The position numbers and the translations under genes are program-made. Shown here piece after piece: positions 43,920 to 53,856 of a stretch of DNA of 64,000 bases. Source of the DNA: Saprospiraceae bacterium (GTDB taxonomy: Bacteria > Bacteroidota > Bacteroidia > Chitinophagales > Saprospiraceae); NCBI GenBank assembly GCA_016714785.1, contig JADKCC010000022.1:1-64000 (forward strand), in the 5' to 3' direction. Position 1 is the stretch's first letter; the number at the start of each line of letters is the position of its first letter. A model generated the notes under the pieces. That model saw only the letters and a list, made by a program, of their open reading frames with translations, ran no database searches and was not told the DNA's origin.

Positions 43920-45290
43920 ATGGAAGGTTTAGCCACTAATTACAAAAATCATTTGGAACAATTGAAAGGTGCCATTCAGGAATCAGAATTATTAGCCCAA
44001 TATTTGGAAAATGAGACAGATGATCTGTACAAACAAATGATTGATGCTTTCGAACCTCATATATTGGAATTGTATGAATTAGTAGCTGAAAAATCTCCAT
44101 TGCAACTTGTGTCTTTGGAGTCGGAACTATTAGATTCTGGATTTGAAGGTTTATTTCTTCCACGCATCTTAGGATATTCTGTACTAAGAGGTGAATTAGA
44201 TGAAAACTATAAATATAAAAGACCACAGGATCATTTCAAAAAAATCTTAAATACAATATGTGAGTCAGCCAATTTTGATTTGATAAAAATGAGAATAGGA
44301 CAGACTGTACAAGTCGGATTTTCGTTAAGTAGTGATATCTGGTTGACAAATTTGATGGAACATCTTACCAATAAAAAAGTAAAGTCTTTTCTAAACCTTC
44401 AAAAGGTAGATAAGCTCAGAGATTTAAACAATAGGATAGCATTATACAATAGTTACAAAAAGCAATTTCATAATCAGAATTTTTTAACTGCCGAATTCCC
44501 TACAAACATTTCAGAATTGAAGGTATTGGGCTCATCCCTCATTTCTTTTCTTAAATATAGAGCGAATCGTAAGTATAAAAACGAATCAGTCTTACCGCAC
44601 CTGGATGAACTAATTGCTAACGAAGGCCTCCATAATGATCCAGATTTTTTAGAAATCATGATGATCACTGGTATGTTTTATGAAGTAAGTGACACATCAA
44701 GAAAAACAATCTCCGAAATCTTTGATAAATTAAGAACCACTGACGAACAGTTTGCAAATAAATATTTCCAACATTTACTATATATTTATAGAAGTGAAAT
44801 AGAAATCACACCAGATGCTGACAAGAGAATGTCTAAAATCATAAATAAAAAAGTAAATGATGAAGTTTCTTCTTATTACAATTTAATGGATGAAGTACAT
44901 ACCAAAGGTTATGTACATGAAGATACCATTACAGCTGTTAAAGAATACGCTGACAAGCACAAAGGACTGAGCATAGAAAACGAGTGTCTTAGAGATGGAA
45001 TATTTGGATATTGTGAAAGTTTCTTAAATAATTTGGATACAGATAGTTATCATGAATATTTTGAAATCAATAAAGTTTATACATCGTACATTAATACATT
45101 CTACAATCAAAAATTCAATCAAAACATTAAAGACCTAAGCATTAGATATATCAATAAGTTGATGGATGTTTATACCGATAAGCGAGGTAGAGACTATCAG
45201 GATATTAAAAAATTTGTTACATCCACATTCCGTGATTTGGGCTTTAAAACAGAGAAGGAGCTAACAGAAATGTTTAAAACCAAAAAATAA
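43920..45290 (+). CDS. Large helical protein of unknown function
   Basis: 456 residues, all predicted helical by eye, rich in Leu/Lys/Glu/Asn, no signal peptide or membrane segment and no motif I recognise. Repeated patterns of hydrophobic spacing suggest HEAT/TPR-like or coiled-coil packing (ESELLAQYLENETDDLYKQM near the N-terminus, QKFNQNIKDLSIRYINKLM near the C-terminus). Located after the rpsP terminator and convergent with the CoA-binding gene. No function can be assigned; a stress or cell-envelope scaffold is possible but unsupported. Confidence 0.55.
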   Translation: MEGLATNYKNHLEQLKGAIQESELLAQYLENETDDLYKQMIDAFEPHILELYELVAEKSPLQLVSLESELLDSGFEGLFLPRILGYSVLRGELDENYKYKRPQDHFKKILNTICESANFDLIKMRIGQTVQVGFSLSSDIWLTNLMEHLTNKKVKSFLNLQKVDKLRDLNNRIALYNSYKKQFHNQNFLTAEFPTNISELKVLGSSLISFLKYRANRKYKNESVLPHLDELIANEGLHNDPDFLEIMMITGMFYEVSDTSRKTISEIFDKLRTTDEQFANKYFQHLLYIYRSEIEITPDADKRMSKIINKKVNDEVSSYYNLMDEVHTKGYVHEDTITAVKEYADKHKGLSIENECLRDGIFGYCESFLNNLDTDSYHEYFEINKVYTSYINTFYNQKFNQNIKDLSIRYINKLMDVYTDKRGRDYQDIKKFVTSTFRDLGFKTEKELTEMFKTKK

Positions 45291-45298
45291 AAGGTTAT

Positions 45299-45667
45299 TT
45301 AATATTGGTTAAGATTCAGCAGGACTAATGTACAGGCTTCTTCTGTAATTATACCTGCTGAATCTGCCATTTTTTTAAAACTTTCATTTTCGGTACCCGG
45401 ATTAAAAATAATTCTTTTTGGCTGTAATGAAAGTATGTAATCATAATATTCAGTTTGAATTGTTGGATTAATGTACAATGTAACTGTATGGATATTTTCA
45501 AAATGCACCTTTTCTTTATGTATAGGTATATCTAAAATATTCCCACTTTTATTGCCAATGGCTACAACTTTTTTACCCTTTTTTAAAAGTAATCTGACAG
45601 CCATATTTGCATAACGGTCAGTTTTTTCAGATGCGCCGATCACTAATGTAGTATCTTGTATATCCAT
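45299..45667 (-). CDS. CoA-binding domain protein
   Basis: 122 residues with a Rossmann-like CoA-binding fold (PF13380): TTLVIGASEKTDRYANMAV, the KGKKVVAIGNKSGNI loop, TVTLYINPTIQTEYYDYIL and KRIIFNPGTENESF. Small stand-alone CoA-binding proteins of this kind (YccU-like) are common; the function is unknown but they bind CoA or its nucleotide part. Cytoplasmic. Confidence 0.85.
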   Translation of the reverse strand: MDIQDTTLVIGASEKTDRYANMAVRLLLKKGKKVVAIGNKSGNILDIPIHKEKVHFENIHTVTLYINPTIQTEYYDYILSLQPKRIIFNPGTENESFKKMADSAGIITEEACTLVLLNLNQY

Positions 45668-45773
45668 TGATTATTTTCACAATAAAACGATATTTGTTCC
45701 CAATAAGTTTATAACTTATACTTTTGGCATAATTTTTACATTAATTTATAACAATAGTTTGAACGTTTTTATT

Positions 45774-45781
45774 TACCTTTG
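45774..45781 (+). promoter_or_regulatory. TACCTTTG promoter for the CHU_C protein
   Basis: Exact TAnnTTTG match about 100 bp upstream of the ATG at 45884; a TTTG at 45758 is only 12 bp upstream, shorter than usual. Confidence 0.45.
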
Positions 45782-45883
45782 TTCAGTTTTTAATTCTATT
45801 CATATATTATTTTTCTAAAATAGATATAAATTCCTGATTAACAGTTTTTTGTTTATTGTTTTAGAGATTATTTAATATTTTTA

Positions 45884-48800
45884 ATGATATCTTTTAGCCG
45901 AAAATATTTACTTCTACTTGTAGTTTTACTTTTTGTAAGCCTACAAACAATAATGTATGGCCAATGTAACTTTACCAAAGGCCAAGAAGGTGAATTGTGT
46001 AGCACAGCCAAATACATTTGTGGCAGCGAATTAGATGGTTATACTGGAACCTTGAGAGATACAAATAATTCAGAATATATTTGGCCAGGATCCAATAATG
46101 GAATTTGTCCTAATGGAGCTGGCCATTTTGATAATACATCTTGGTTTTCTTTTACTGCATGTTCTAGAACTGTACATCTTAGAATTATTTTTAATAACTG
46201 TGTACATCCGACAAATAATCTTAATGAATCTGGAATGCAAGCTGGCTTGTTTGCTGCCTGTCAACCAAACTCAATTGTAATTTGTGATGAAATAGATAAA
46301 ACAACTTCAGGCGTTTTGGATTTGCAATACAACAATTTTGTACCAGGACAGTTGGTTTATTTTGTCTTGGACGGTTATGCTAGATCTGTTTGTGATTTTA
46401 CCATACAAGTTTTAAGTGGATTGGATACATCTCCGGTTACACCTCCTGACGCATCTTTATTGGGTGATGGAGCTATCACAGGTCCAAACATAATCCAATG
46501 TGATGAAAAAAATTCCCCAATAGCTTATAATCTTTTGGAGCCTGAAAGAAAAGTTAATTTTAGTTCATCTTGTACACCGCCTAATAATTTTAACCCAGCT
46601 GATAGTGTATGCTATGCATGGAGTATTTTTCCAATAAATGGAAGACAATTTCAAAATCAAGATTCTACAGGTAAGTCTATAAATATAATATACACTGAAC
46701 CAGGCACTTATACCATATACGCTGAAACTTTTTTTAATCCTTATTATGTAGGAAGTTGTGCCAATGTGGCTGCTGGTAAAATCTTGTCTTGGACTGTTAC
46801 AGTTTTACCACCAGTTAAAGTCATAAATCAACCAGAATTTATTTGTCCAGGTAACACAAGGTTATTCTGTGGTCAATTAATTTCTAAAGATACCACCATT
46901 ATATGTAATGCTGATCCATGTAGAATAGTGACCCAAGAATTTAAGTTCGGCAATAGTAAGCTTAATATTATGGGGACTCAATATGTTTGTTTAGGTACAT
47001 CTTTCCCGTTTCAAGGTGTAAATTATCAACCCGGGCAATATGAAGTAATAGATTTAAATGATTGTAGCCTATTGCACAGGTTCACCATTGAAGAAGTCGT
47101 TGTTGATGCGAACATTTTAACACAAAATAGAACTTTAGATTGTAATAACAGAACAATTACATTAAATGGAATTGGTACAACCAATGGAATTAATACATTA
47201 ACTTATGAATGGAAAGACACCCAAGGCAATATTATATCTAAATCAAAAGACTTAACAATTGATAAAAGTGGAGAATACACATTATCTGTTAGTTATAGTA
47301 CAATGTTGGGCATCTGTACTGATGATCAAATGATATTAATCTCAGATGATTTTGGAAAACCACAAATTAATGCTACCCCACCAACTATTCGATGTCTCAA
47401 AGCAGGCGAGTCAGCACCTTTCATTAATATTACATCAACTGATCCAACATACACGTATGAGTGGACAAGTCCTAAAGGACAGAAGTCTTATAGCAAAAAT
47501 ATAATTGTGGATTCAACTAACGCTATTACTGGAAGACCATATTTGTTGACAATTAGAAGTAATAATGGGTGTACTTTAGATACTAGTTTTCTTGTACCTT
47601 CAAATTTTCAAAAGGCAGTCATACAAATGAGTGGAGATGACCTTACATGTTTTCACCCGATTCAAACGATTAATGCAACTACAGATATTCCAATAGATTC
47701 AATTAGATGGAGTAAAGTGTCTCCAGACTTTGAGTATTATGGTGATTTTACTGGTAATATAGCAAATCTAAGTTATGCCATTGGTAAACCAGGTGTTTAT
47801 AAATTGGAGGTTATGGCATCATCAAGTAAATGTTGGAATTACCAAACAACACCTATAGCTCAAGATACAGTACGGCCAGACTTGACATTAAACAGTGACG
47901 TAAAGTGGCATTGTGATACTAAGACTATTAATTTAGAACCACAAGCATCTTCTGGTAATCATATATCATATAATTGGAGTACGACAGGAGGACAAATATT
48001 ATCAGATGACAAGAATAAAGATATCATTGTAGGATCAACAGGTATATATCAAATTTTGGTCTTTGATGAGCAAAATGGATGTAAAAAAAGTGGAATTGTA
48101 AATATTATTCATGAAACTGATACGCCTACTGAAATTTTGGTCGATGCACAGGATGTTTCTTGCTTTGGTCAAAAAGATGGAATAATTAATATTTTAAACA
48201 CTATTGGAGGATTTGGGCCATATACCTACTATAATGGTAATACAAAACTTTCGAACTTAACTATAAATGCTTTAGCACCAGGTAATTATATATTTACTGT
48301 TAAGGATGCTTATGAATGTGAGCAAACTGTAAATGTGACCATTGACGAACCCGAAGTATTAACTGTTGAGACTGATCCTATTATAGAAATTGACTTTAGT
48401 GAGAAAATAAGCCTAAGCTTTGTGTCAAACTATCAAGATGATCAGATAACTTCTGTTAAATGGTTCAATAGTAATTCTGATTTGATTGGTACAGGGTTTA
48501 CTTTGGATTATTTAGGTGAAATAGATGATTTGATAACTGTGGAAGTTACGACAGAAAAAGGTTGCTTCAATAGATCTAAGATCATAGTTGATGTCGATAA
48601 TGAACTAAAAATATTTATTCCAAATATCTTTTCTCCCAATGGAGACGGTATCAATGATTTCCTTGAAATTTATAAAAACAAAATTCCAACTGGGTTGAGC
48701 CAAATTGCCATTTACGATAGATTAGGCAATAGAGTATTTAATAAAAGTGGTCATGATTTCGAAAATCAAACGCTTTCTTGGGATGGATATTTTCATGGTC

Positions 48801-48898
48801 AACCTTTAGTACCTGGTGTATATATAATGTTATTAGAACTTACGGATCACTTTGGGAAAAGCCATATCATTAAGCAAGATATTACAATTGTAAAGTAA
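45884..48898 (+). CDS. T9SS type B (gliding motility CHU_C) surface protein with SprB repeat
   Basis: 1004 residues. A signal peptide (YLLLLVVLLFVSLQ) is followed by a Cys-rich N-terminal domain (about 25-190), several Ig/PKD-like repeats (for example WSIFPINGRQFQNQD, YEWKDTQGNIISKSK, YEWTSPKGQKSYSKN) and a SprB-type repeat at about 755-825 (VSCFGQKDGIINILN, GGFGPYTYYN, LAPGNYIFTVKD). The C-terminal 95 residues are the CHU_C domain: FIPNIFSPNGDGINDFLEIY, IAIYDRLGNRVF and SWDGYFHGQPLVPGVYIM. Secreted across the outer membrane and displayed on the surface; probably an adhesin or motility-related filament protein. Own promoter and no obvious partner gene. Confidence 0.92.
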   Translation: MISFSRKYLLLLVVLLFVSLQTIMYGQCNFTKGQEGELCSTAKYICGSELDGYTGTLRDTNNSEYIWPGSNNGICPNGAGHFDNTSWFSFTACSRTVHLRIIFNNCVHPTNNLNESGMQAGLFAACQPNSIVICDEIDKTTSGVLDLQYNNFVPGQLVYFVLDGYARSVCDFTIQVLSGLDTSPVTPPDASLLGDGAITGPNIIQCDEKNSPIAYNLLEPERKVNFSSSCTPPNNFNPADSVCYAWSIFPINGRQFQNQDSTGKSINIIYTEPGTYTIYAETFFNPYYVGSCANVAAGKILSWTVTVLPPVKVINQPEFICPGNTRLFCGQLISKDTTIICNADPCRIVTQEFKFGNSKLNIMGTQYVCLGTSFPFQGVNYQPGQYEVIDLNDCSLLHRFTIEEVVVDANILTQNRTLDCNNRTITLNGIGTTNGINTLTYEWKDTQGNIISKSKDLTIDKSGEYTLSVSYSTMLGICTDDQMILISDDFGKPQINATPPTIRCLKAGESAPFINITSTDPTYTYEWTSPKGQKSYSKNIIVDSTNAITGRPYLLTIRSNNGCTLDTSFLVPSNFQKAVIQMSGDDLTCFHPIQTINATTDIPIDSIRWSKVSPDFEYYGDFTGNIANLSYAIGKPGVYKLEVMASSSKCWNYQTTPIAQDTVRPDLTLNSDVKWHCDTKTINLEPQASSGNHISYNWSTTGGQILSDDKNKDIIVGSTGIYQILVFDEQNGCKKSGIVNIIHETDTPTEILVDAQDVSCFGQKDGIINILNTIGGFGPYTYYNGNTKLSNLTINALAPGNYIFTVKDAYECEQTVNVTIDEPEVLTVETDPIIEIDFSEKISLSFVSNYQDDQITSVKWFNSNSDLIGTGFTLDYLGEIDDLITVEVTTEKGCFNRSKIIVDVDNELKIFIPNIFSPNGDGINDFLEIYKNKIPTGLSQIAIYDRLGNRVFNKSGHDFENQTLSWDGYFHGQPLVPGVYIMLLELTDHFGKSHIIKQDITIVK

Positions 48899-49376
48899 TA
48901 ATACCAATATAGAATTTAAAGACTACCTTTTAATCAATTAATTGATATCAGATCAATAAGTTAAATTATTCTAAAATATATTGGAACGGGATTATAATTG
49001 AAATAACTATTTGTTCTTTTGACAGAGCATATAGTTTTATAGGCGATATTATTAAAGATGAAATTTCAATGCATTTTTATAAGAATACCTTACATCAAAA
49101 TTTCGCTATACAAAAAGTCGTGTCTCTCATTTTGAAGTAAGCTTTCGGAGTATGAGATCTTTCAAAAAATAAGCGATAGGGAACTGGCGTGTTGGTTACT
49201 TTTTTTGTCAATGTCTGGAGTGGTGGATAACAACTGTCTCCATAGAATAAAATAAAATCAAAGTGCAATATCAGTACATCAAAAATACGTACACTTGTAA
49301 ATAAACAGCAATGGTGAAGATTTTTAATTTTAGCATAAAACAATATATTCATCAGACCCTATTCATCATACCATTA
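48899..49376. other. Intergenic region carrying repeat copy 2
   Basis: 478 bp with no supported gene. An 85-codon minus ORF (49095-49352) lies over a GC-richer block that matches the element at 25055-25165, so I treat it as repeat rather than gene. Confidence 0.45.
49110..49230 (-). repeat. GC-richer dispersed element, copy 2
   Basis: Read on the minus strand, this copy shows CATTGAC-A(7)-GTAACC, then AACACGCCAGTTCCC, matching copy 1 (CATTGCC-A(6)-GTAAAC, then AAAACGCTAGTTCC) over 49180-49213. Outside that core the two diverge. Confidence 0.45.
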
Positions 49377-50324
49377 TTATTGTTGATTATTGGCAGCTAA
49401 ACATTTTTCTATCAATGTTTTTGTAGCTATGACACCAGCCAATTCATCTAGCGCTTCCCCTTCATATTCAACACCTATAAAACCAGTATAGCCAGCATTT
49501 TTGATAATGTCAATCATTCTTTGGTAATCAATAGTAGTTTCGTACCCTAATTCACCAAAGTCATAGGATTTTGCACTTACTGCCTTTGCATAGGGCATTA
49601 ACTCATTCATGCCTTTATATTTATCATATTCTTCGATACACGGTTTACTCCACATTTCATTATTCTCTCTCTTGAGACAGAAATTACCAAAATCAGGTAA
49701 TGTGCCACAGTTTGACATGTTGACTTTTTGAATTACATCAACAAGCCATTGACCATTTGACGAGTAGCCTCCATGATTTTCAACAATGACATTTATATTT
49801 TTATAAGCAGCATAAGCAGCTAATCTTGACAATCCATCTATAGCGGCGGCAGCTACATCTTCACCTGTTCCTTCGCCATGTGCATTGACTCTGATAGAAT
49901 GGCAACCCAGAAAAGCAGCTGCATCCACCCATTTGTGGTGCTTGACTACTGCACTATCTCGTTTCTCCATATTTGTATCACCAAGGTAGCCTTCTCCATC
50001 TACCATTATTAGCAATTGTTTCACACCAGCTTTATCCGCTACGTCGATCATTTGTTTAAGATAAATTGTGTCCAATGCCTTATCTTTAAAGAACTGATTT
50101 ACATATTCAACGCCTTCGAATCCCAATTCACCAGCTTTAGTAATAAAACCCAGGTGATCCATTTTTTTTTCTAAAATCATTTTGTGAAATGACCATTCTG
50201 CTAAAGAAATTTGAATGAATGATTCTTGTTGTGGCAGAATTTTAATTTTTTCATTTTTGGAGGAATTTTTACAGGAACTGTGCCATATTGTAAATATTAG
50301 AACAAAATAAATGTACTTAAACAT
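49377..50324 (-). CDS. Sugar phosphate isomerase/epimerase-like TIM-barrel lipoprotein
   Basis: 315 residues. Lipoprotein signal (YFVLIFTIWHSSC then KNSSK) places the mature enzyme in the envelope. The AP-endonuclease-2/xylose-isomerase barrel is visible: LGFEGVEYVNQFF, LLIMVDGEGYLGD, SIRVNAHGEGTGED, VIVENHGGYSSNG, CGTLPDFGNFCL and GFIGVEYEGEALDEL, including the metal Glu, Asp and His positions. The last gene of a four-gene operon with a GMC oxidoreductase and its small subunit. It may epimerise or isomerise a ketosugar produced by the GMC enzyme; substrate unknown. Confidence 0.85.
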   Translation of the reverse strand: MFKYIYFVLIFTIWHSSCKNSSKNEKIKILPQQESFIQISLAEWSFHKMILEKKMDHLGFITKAGELGFEGVEYVNQFFKDKALDTIYLKQMIDVADKAGVKQLLIMVDGEGYLGDTNMEKRDSAVVKHHKWVDAAAFLGCHSIRVNAHGEGTGEDVAAAAIDGLSRLAAYAAYKNINVIVENHGGYSSNGQWLVDVIQKVNMSNCGTLPDFGNFCLKRENNEMWSKPCIEEYDKYKGMNELMPYAKAVSAKSYDFGELGYETTIDYQRMIDIIKNAGYTGFIGVEYEGEALDELAGVIATKTLIEKCLAANNQQ

Positions 50325-50400
50325 ATCACTAAAAGTTTATAATTATGAAAAAGGGAAGAACGATTCAGCTAAACAAAGAATCTTCATTCCCTTTCTGATT

Positions 50401-50979
50401 TTAATTTAAAACATACCCTTTACCTACAGTAGTATAATCTATACACCCTTGGTAAGGCCCAGGTACAGGAATAAATTCACATAAGCCACCTTTAGCACCT
50501 ACTTCGCTGGTAAAATACCCACTGATGGTTGATTGTTTGATAGCAAGAAAGATATGTGGTTTTTCCCCTGAATCATCTTTATATTCTTTGGCTTCATCAG
50601 CTAATTTGCTCAAAATCTCTTCTTTTTCCGTTGGATTTAATGCTACAAAGGCTTTTGCATATTTATCTTTTGATTTTTCGTTAAATATGGCAAGTGATTC
50701 TTTAAAATACTTTCGTTTATCTAACGTATAAAAATTGGCTACTAACTCATCTATATATCTATGACAAAGGGCATCTTTAGCCCCAGGAGTATCTGTTCTA
50801 GGTAGGATTGCTTCACATATTTCAGCAAGCAAACTTACTTCATCTTCTGAGAATGATTTGGGCTGCCAATCTGCGGATGTTTCTGCCTTACAACCATTTA
50901 ACAATGCTACGGCGGCACTTCCAGTCAAGGTATAACCTAGTAAAAGGGATGAAATTTTTAAGACTTCTCTTCTATCCAT
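50401..50979 (-). CDS. Gluconate 2-dehydrogenase subunit 3 family protein
   Basis: 192 residues. The N-terminus MDRREVLKISSLLLGYTLTG has an RR-containing, Tat-like signal, then SFSEDEVSLLAEICEAILPR, TPGAKDALCHRYIDELV and the C-terminal GPYQGCIDYTTVGKGYVL match the gluconate_2-dh3 family, the small hitch-hiker subunit exported with a GMC flavoprotein. It lies 34 bp after the GMC gene, as expected. Confidence 0.9.
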   Translation of the reverse strand: MDRREVLKISSLLLGYTLTGSAAVALLNGCKAETSADWQPKSFSEDEVSLLAEICEAILPRTDTPGAKDALCHRYIDELVANFYTLDKRKYFKESLAIFNEKSKDKYAKAFVALNPTEKEEILSKLADEAKEYKDDSGEKPHIFLAIKQSTISGYFTSEVGAKGGLCEFIPVPGPYQGCIDYTTVGKGYVLN

Positions 50980-51012
50980 TTTTTCTTATATTTTCAATGA
51001 TCAAGTATAATA

Positions 51013-52719
51013 TTATAAATTATTCTTTTTTAATTCCTCTACAGCAAAATTGACAGCTCGAGCCGTAAAAGCCATATATGTCAATGATGGGTTTACACAA
51101 CTTGCTGATGTCATAAATGCACCGTCAGTTACAAACACATTAGGTACTGAATGAATTTGATTCCACTTATTTAGGACGGATGTTTTTGGGTCGTGCCCCA
51201 TTCGTGCAGTTCCCATTTCATGAATGCCTAAACCTGGATTACAGCCTGAATCATAAGTTTTTATATCTTTTAACCCTGCAGCATCAAGCATTTCAGCAGC
51301 TGACGACATCATATCTTTACGCATTTCTAATTCATTTGTTTTCCACTCTGCATCCATCGTCAATGTGGGCAATCCATATATATCTTTAACATCTTTATTG
51401 AGAGATATCTTATTTTCATGGTAAGGTAAGCATTCACCAAACGCCATTATACCAAATGACCAATCTCCATTTTGGCTCAAAGCGTCCTTCAATCCTTTAC
51501 CATATTGGGCCTCAGCTATATATCTTCCCCATCCTTCACGACTTCCACCACCCTGATACCCATACCCTCTGATGAAGTTTGGCATTTTAGATTTTGCATC
51601 AATGTTTCGGAATCTCGGCACATAAATACCTGTAGGCCTTCTTCCTTTGTAAAATTTATCTTGAAATTCATCCGATTTTCCATTGGCACCTAATCTAAAA
51701 TGGTGATCCATCACATTGTGTCCCAGTTCTCCACTTTCATTTCCAAAACCATTAGGAAAACGCTCCGATGTACTATTGAGCAATATTTGAGTACTGCCAA
51801 AAGCTGATGCGCATAAAAAGACTACTTTTGCGTAATATTCGTGCGTTTCTTTTGTTTCAGAGTCTAATATACGAACTCCTTTAGCTTTTTTACCTGATTC
51901 ATCCAATATGATTTCAGTTACTATTGAGTAGGGTCTAATTGTAAGATTTCCTGTAGCATCAGCAGCGGGTAGGGTAGATGCATTACTACTAAAATATGCA
52001 CCAAATGGGCATCCTCTCATACATCTATTTCTAGTCTGGCATGTACCCCTACCATTATGGCCACCTTCTGCAGTAATATGTGCTGTACGACCCATTATAA
52101 TATCTCTTCCCATTGACTTTTTTACTCTTTCTTTGACAGCAACTTCCAAACAGTTGTATTCCATAGGTGGAAGAAACTTACCATCAGGCAATTGTGGCAA
52201 TCCTTCATTTTGTCCACTGACTCCTATAAATGACTCTACATAATCATACCAAGGGGCAATGTCTTTGTACCGCACAGGCCAATCTACAGCGATGCCATCC
52301 TTGGCATTAGCTGCAAAATCCAAATCGCCCAATCTGTATGATTGTCTTCCCCAAAGCAAAGAGCGGCCTCCAACATGATAGGCCCTTATCCAGTCAAATG
52401 GTTTTGCCTCTGTATATGGATTTTCTGTATCCTTGGGCCACCAGTGTTGATAAGCAGGAGTCATGGTATAACCTGTACGTTCTTGAATTTTGTATTCTTT
52501 CATTTGTTCTGGAGTCATACGATTTCTATATGGCAATTCCCAATCTTCCATATTTGCAGTTGGGTAATCTCCGTGTTTTACCATACGCCCTCTCTCAAGT
52601 ACGATTGTTTTTAGACCTTTTTCACAAAACTCTTTAGCTGCCCATCCACCACTTATACCGGAGCCGACTACGATGGCATCATACGTTACTTCCTTCGTTC
52701 CTTCTGAATTAAAATACAT
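51013..52719 (-). CDS. GMC-family FAD oxidoreductase
   Basis: 568 residues. FAD motif AIVVGSGISGGWAAKEF, VLERGRMVKHG, VGGRSLLWGRQSYR, NRCMRGCPFGAYFSSNA and the C-terminal active-site blocks HEMGTARMGHDP (catalytic His) and NPSLTYMAFTARA (Asn/His partner). This is the GMC type associated with periplasmic sugar/gluconate dehydrogenases; its own signal peptide is absent, so it probably rides out with the Tat-signalled small subunit. With the two TIM-barrel genes it fits a C3-oxidising glycoside pathway seen in Bacteroidota; the actual substrate is inference. Confidence 0.92.
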   Translation of the reverse strand: MYFNSEGTKEVTYDAIVVGSGISGGWAAKEFCEKGLKTIVLERGRMVKHGDYPTANMEDWELPYRNRMTPEQMKEYKIQERTGYTMTPAYQHWWPKDTENPYTEAKPFDWIRAYHVGGRSLLWGRQSYRLGDLDFAANAKDGIAVDWPVRYKDIAPWYDYVESFIGVSGQNEGLPQLPDGKFLPPMEYNCLEVAVKERVKKSMGRDIIMGRTAHITAEGGHNGRGTCQTRNRCMRGCPFGAYFSSNASTLPAADATGNLTIRPYSIVTEIILDESGKKAKGVRILDSETKETHEYYAKVVFLCASAFGSTQILLNSTSERFPNGFGNESGELGHNVMDHHFRLGANGKSDEFQDKFYKGRRPTGIYVPRFRNIDAKSKMPNFIRGYGYQGGGSREGWGRYIAEAQYGKGLKDALSQNGDWSFGIMAFGECLPYHENKISLNKDVKDIYGLPTLTMDAEWKTNELEMRKDMMSSAAEMLDAAGLKDIKTYDSGCNPGLGIHEMGTARMGHDPKTSVLNKWNQIHSVPNVFVTDGAFMTSASCVNPSLTYMAFTARAVNFAVEELKKNNL

Positions 52720-52755
52720 TGCTTGAGTGATTTTATTGATTGAAATTATTAAAAT

Positions 52756-53628
52756 TTAAACGTCACAGATTTTTATGGCTTTCTGCAAAGCTTTTTCCTT
52801 TTCTATAATTGTTTTTGAAGTAGGTATATATTCTTGAGCCACATATCCATCAAAGCCTGTGGCAAGAATTGCTTTCATGATAGCCGGATAATTCAATTCC
52901 TGATTTTCGTCTATTTCGTTTCTGCCAGGTACGCCAGCTGTATGATAATGTCCAAAATAGACATGATTTTCTTTTATTGTCCGGATTATGTCTCCTTCAT
53001 TTATTTGCATGTGATAAATATCATAAAGCAATTTAAAATTTGGTGAATCTAATCGCTTGCATAGTTCTATGCCCCATGCACTCGAGTCACACATGTAATC
53101 TTTGTGGTCTATTTTGCTATTAAATAATTCCATTTGGATGATTACACCACTTTTTTCTGCCAGTCCAATAATTTTTTTTAAACCTATGACACATGTATTT
53201 AAGCCCAACTCATCATCTTTCCCATCTCTATTGCCGGAAAAACAAATTAAGTTTTTATATCCAGCAGAGGCTACCAGTTTTATGTGTTTAGAATAATTTT
53301 CGATTAGCGTTTGATGATATTGTACATCATTCCAACCTTTCGTCAATCCTATTTCTGCTCCATTGCACATAGATGAATCAATATTATATTTTTTTAAGGT
53401 TGACCAATCTTTAGGACCAATTAGGTCAATAGCTTTAAATCCAATTTTTTTTACTAGCACACATAGTTCGTCAAGCGCAAGATGATCATAAGTCCATCTA
53501 CAGACGGAATGATTGATGTTTCCTTTTAATTCTTTATCATCATCTAAATGTTGATTTGAAACTAGGCCATTAAGAAAATAAGCACTTGTTCCTAATACAC
53601 TATTTTTCAATACTTCTCTACGATTCAT
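52756..53628 (-). CDS. Hydroxypyruvate isomerase-like TIM-barrel protein with Tat-like signal
   Basis: 290 residues. NRREVLKNSVLGTSAYFLNG is a Tat-like RR signal. The barrel shows KIGFKAIDLIGPKDW, LICFSGNRDGKDDE, VIIQMELFNSKIDHKDY, FKLLYDIYHMQINEGD, YFGHYHTAGVPGRNE and GYVAQEYIPT: metal Glu/Asp/His/Glu positions of hydroxypyruvate isomerase-like enzymes. First gene of the GMC operon. Likely acts in the envelope on the sugar product or substrate of the GMC enzyme. Confidence 0.88.
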   Translation of the reverse strand: MNRREVLKNSVLGTSAYFLNGLVSNQHLDDDKELKGNINHSVCRWTYDHLALDELCVLVKKIGFKAIDLIGPKDWSTLKKYNIDSSMCNGAEIGLTKGWNDVQYHQTLIENYSKHIKLVASAGYKNLICFSGNRDGKDDELGLNTCVIGLKKIIGLAEKSGVIIQMELFNSKIDHKDYMCDSSAWGIELCKRLDSPNFKLLYDIYHMQINEGDIIRTIKENHVYFGHYHTAGVPGRNEIDENQELNYPAIMKAILATGFDGYVAQEYIPTSKTIIEKEKALQKAIKICDV

Positions 53629-53856
53629 TTGATGCGACTTGTACTTATTTTAGAATGTAAAGTTATTTAATATTAACTTATTTTGCATATTGTCAGTCAC
53701 TTTATTTTGATTAAATTTGCAATTATTTTAACAAAAATGAAAAATTTGCTTTTTTACAAAATTATTGTAAATATTAAAAAGATAATAGAAATATTATTTT
53801 GTTATAATTAAGAATGGAGTCTATGTCTTGATAATGTATTAATTAATATAAACGGG

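Noticed and set aside
49095..49352. 85-codon minus-strand ORF as a gene
   Set aside because: Same repeat family as the element at 25055; no start signals.
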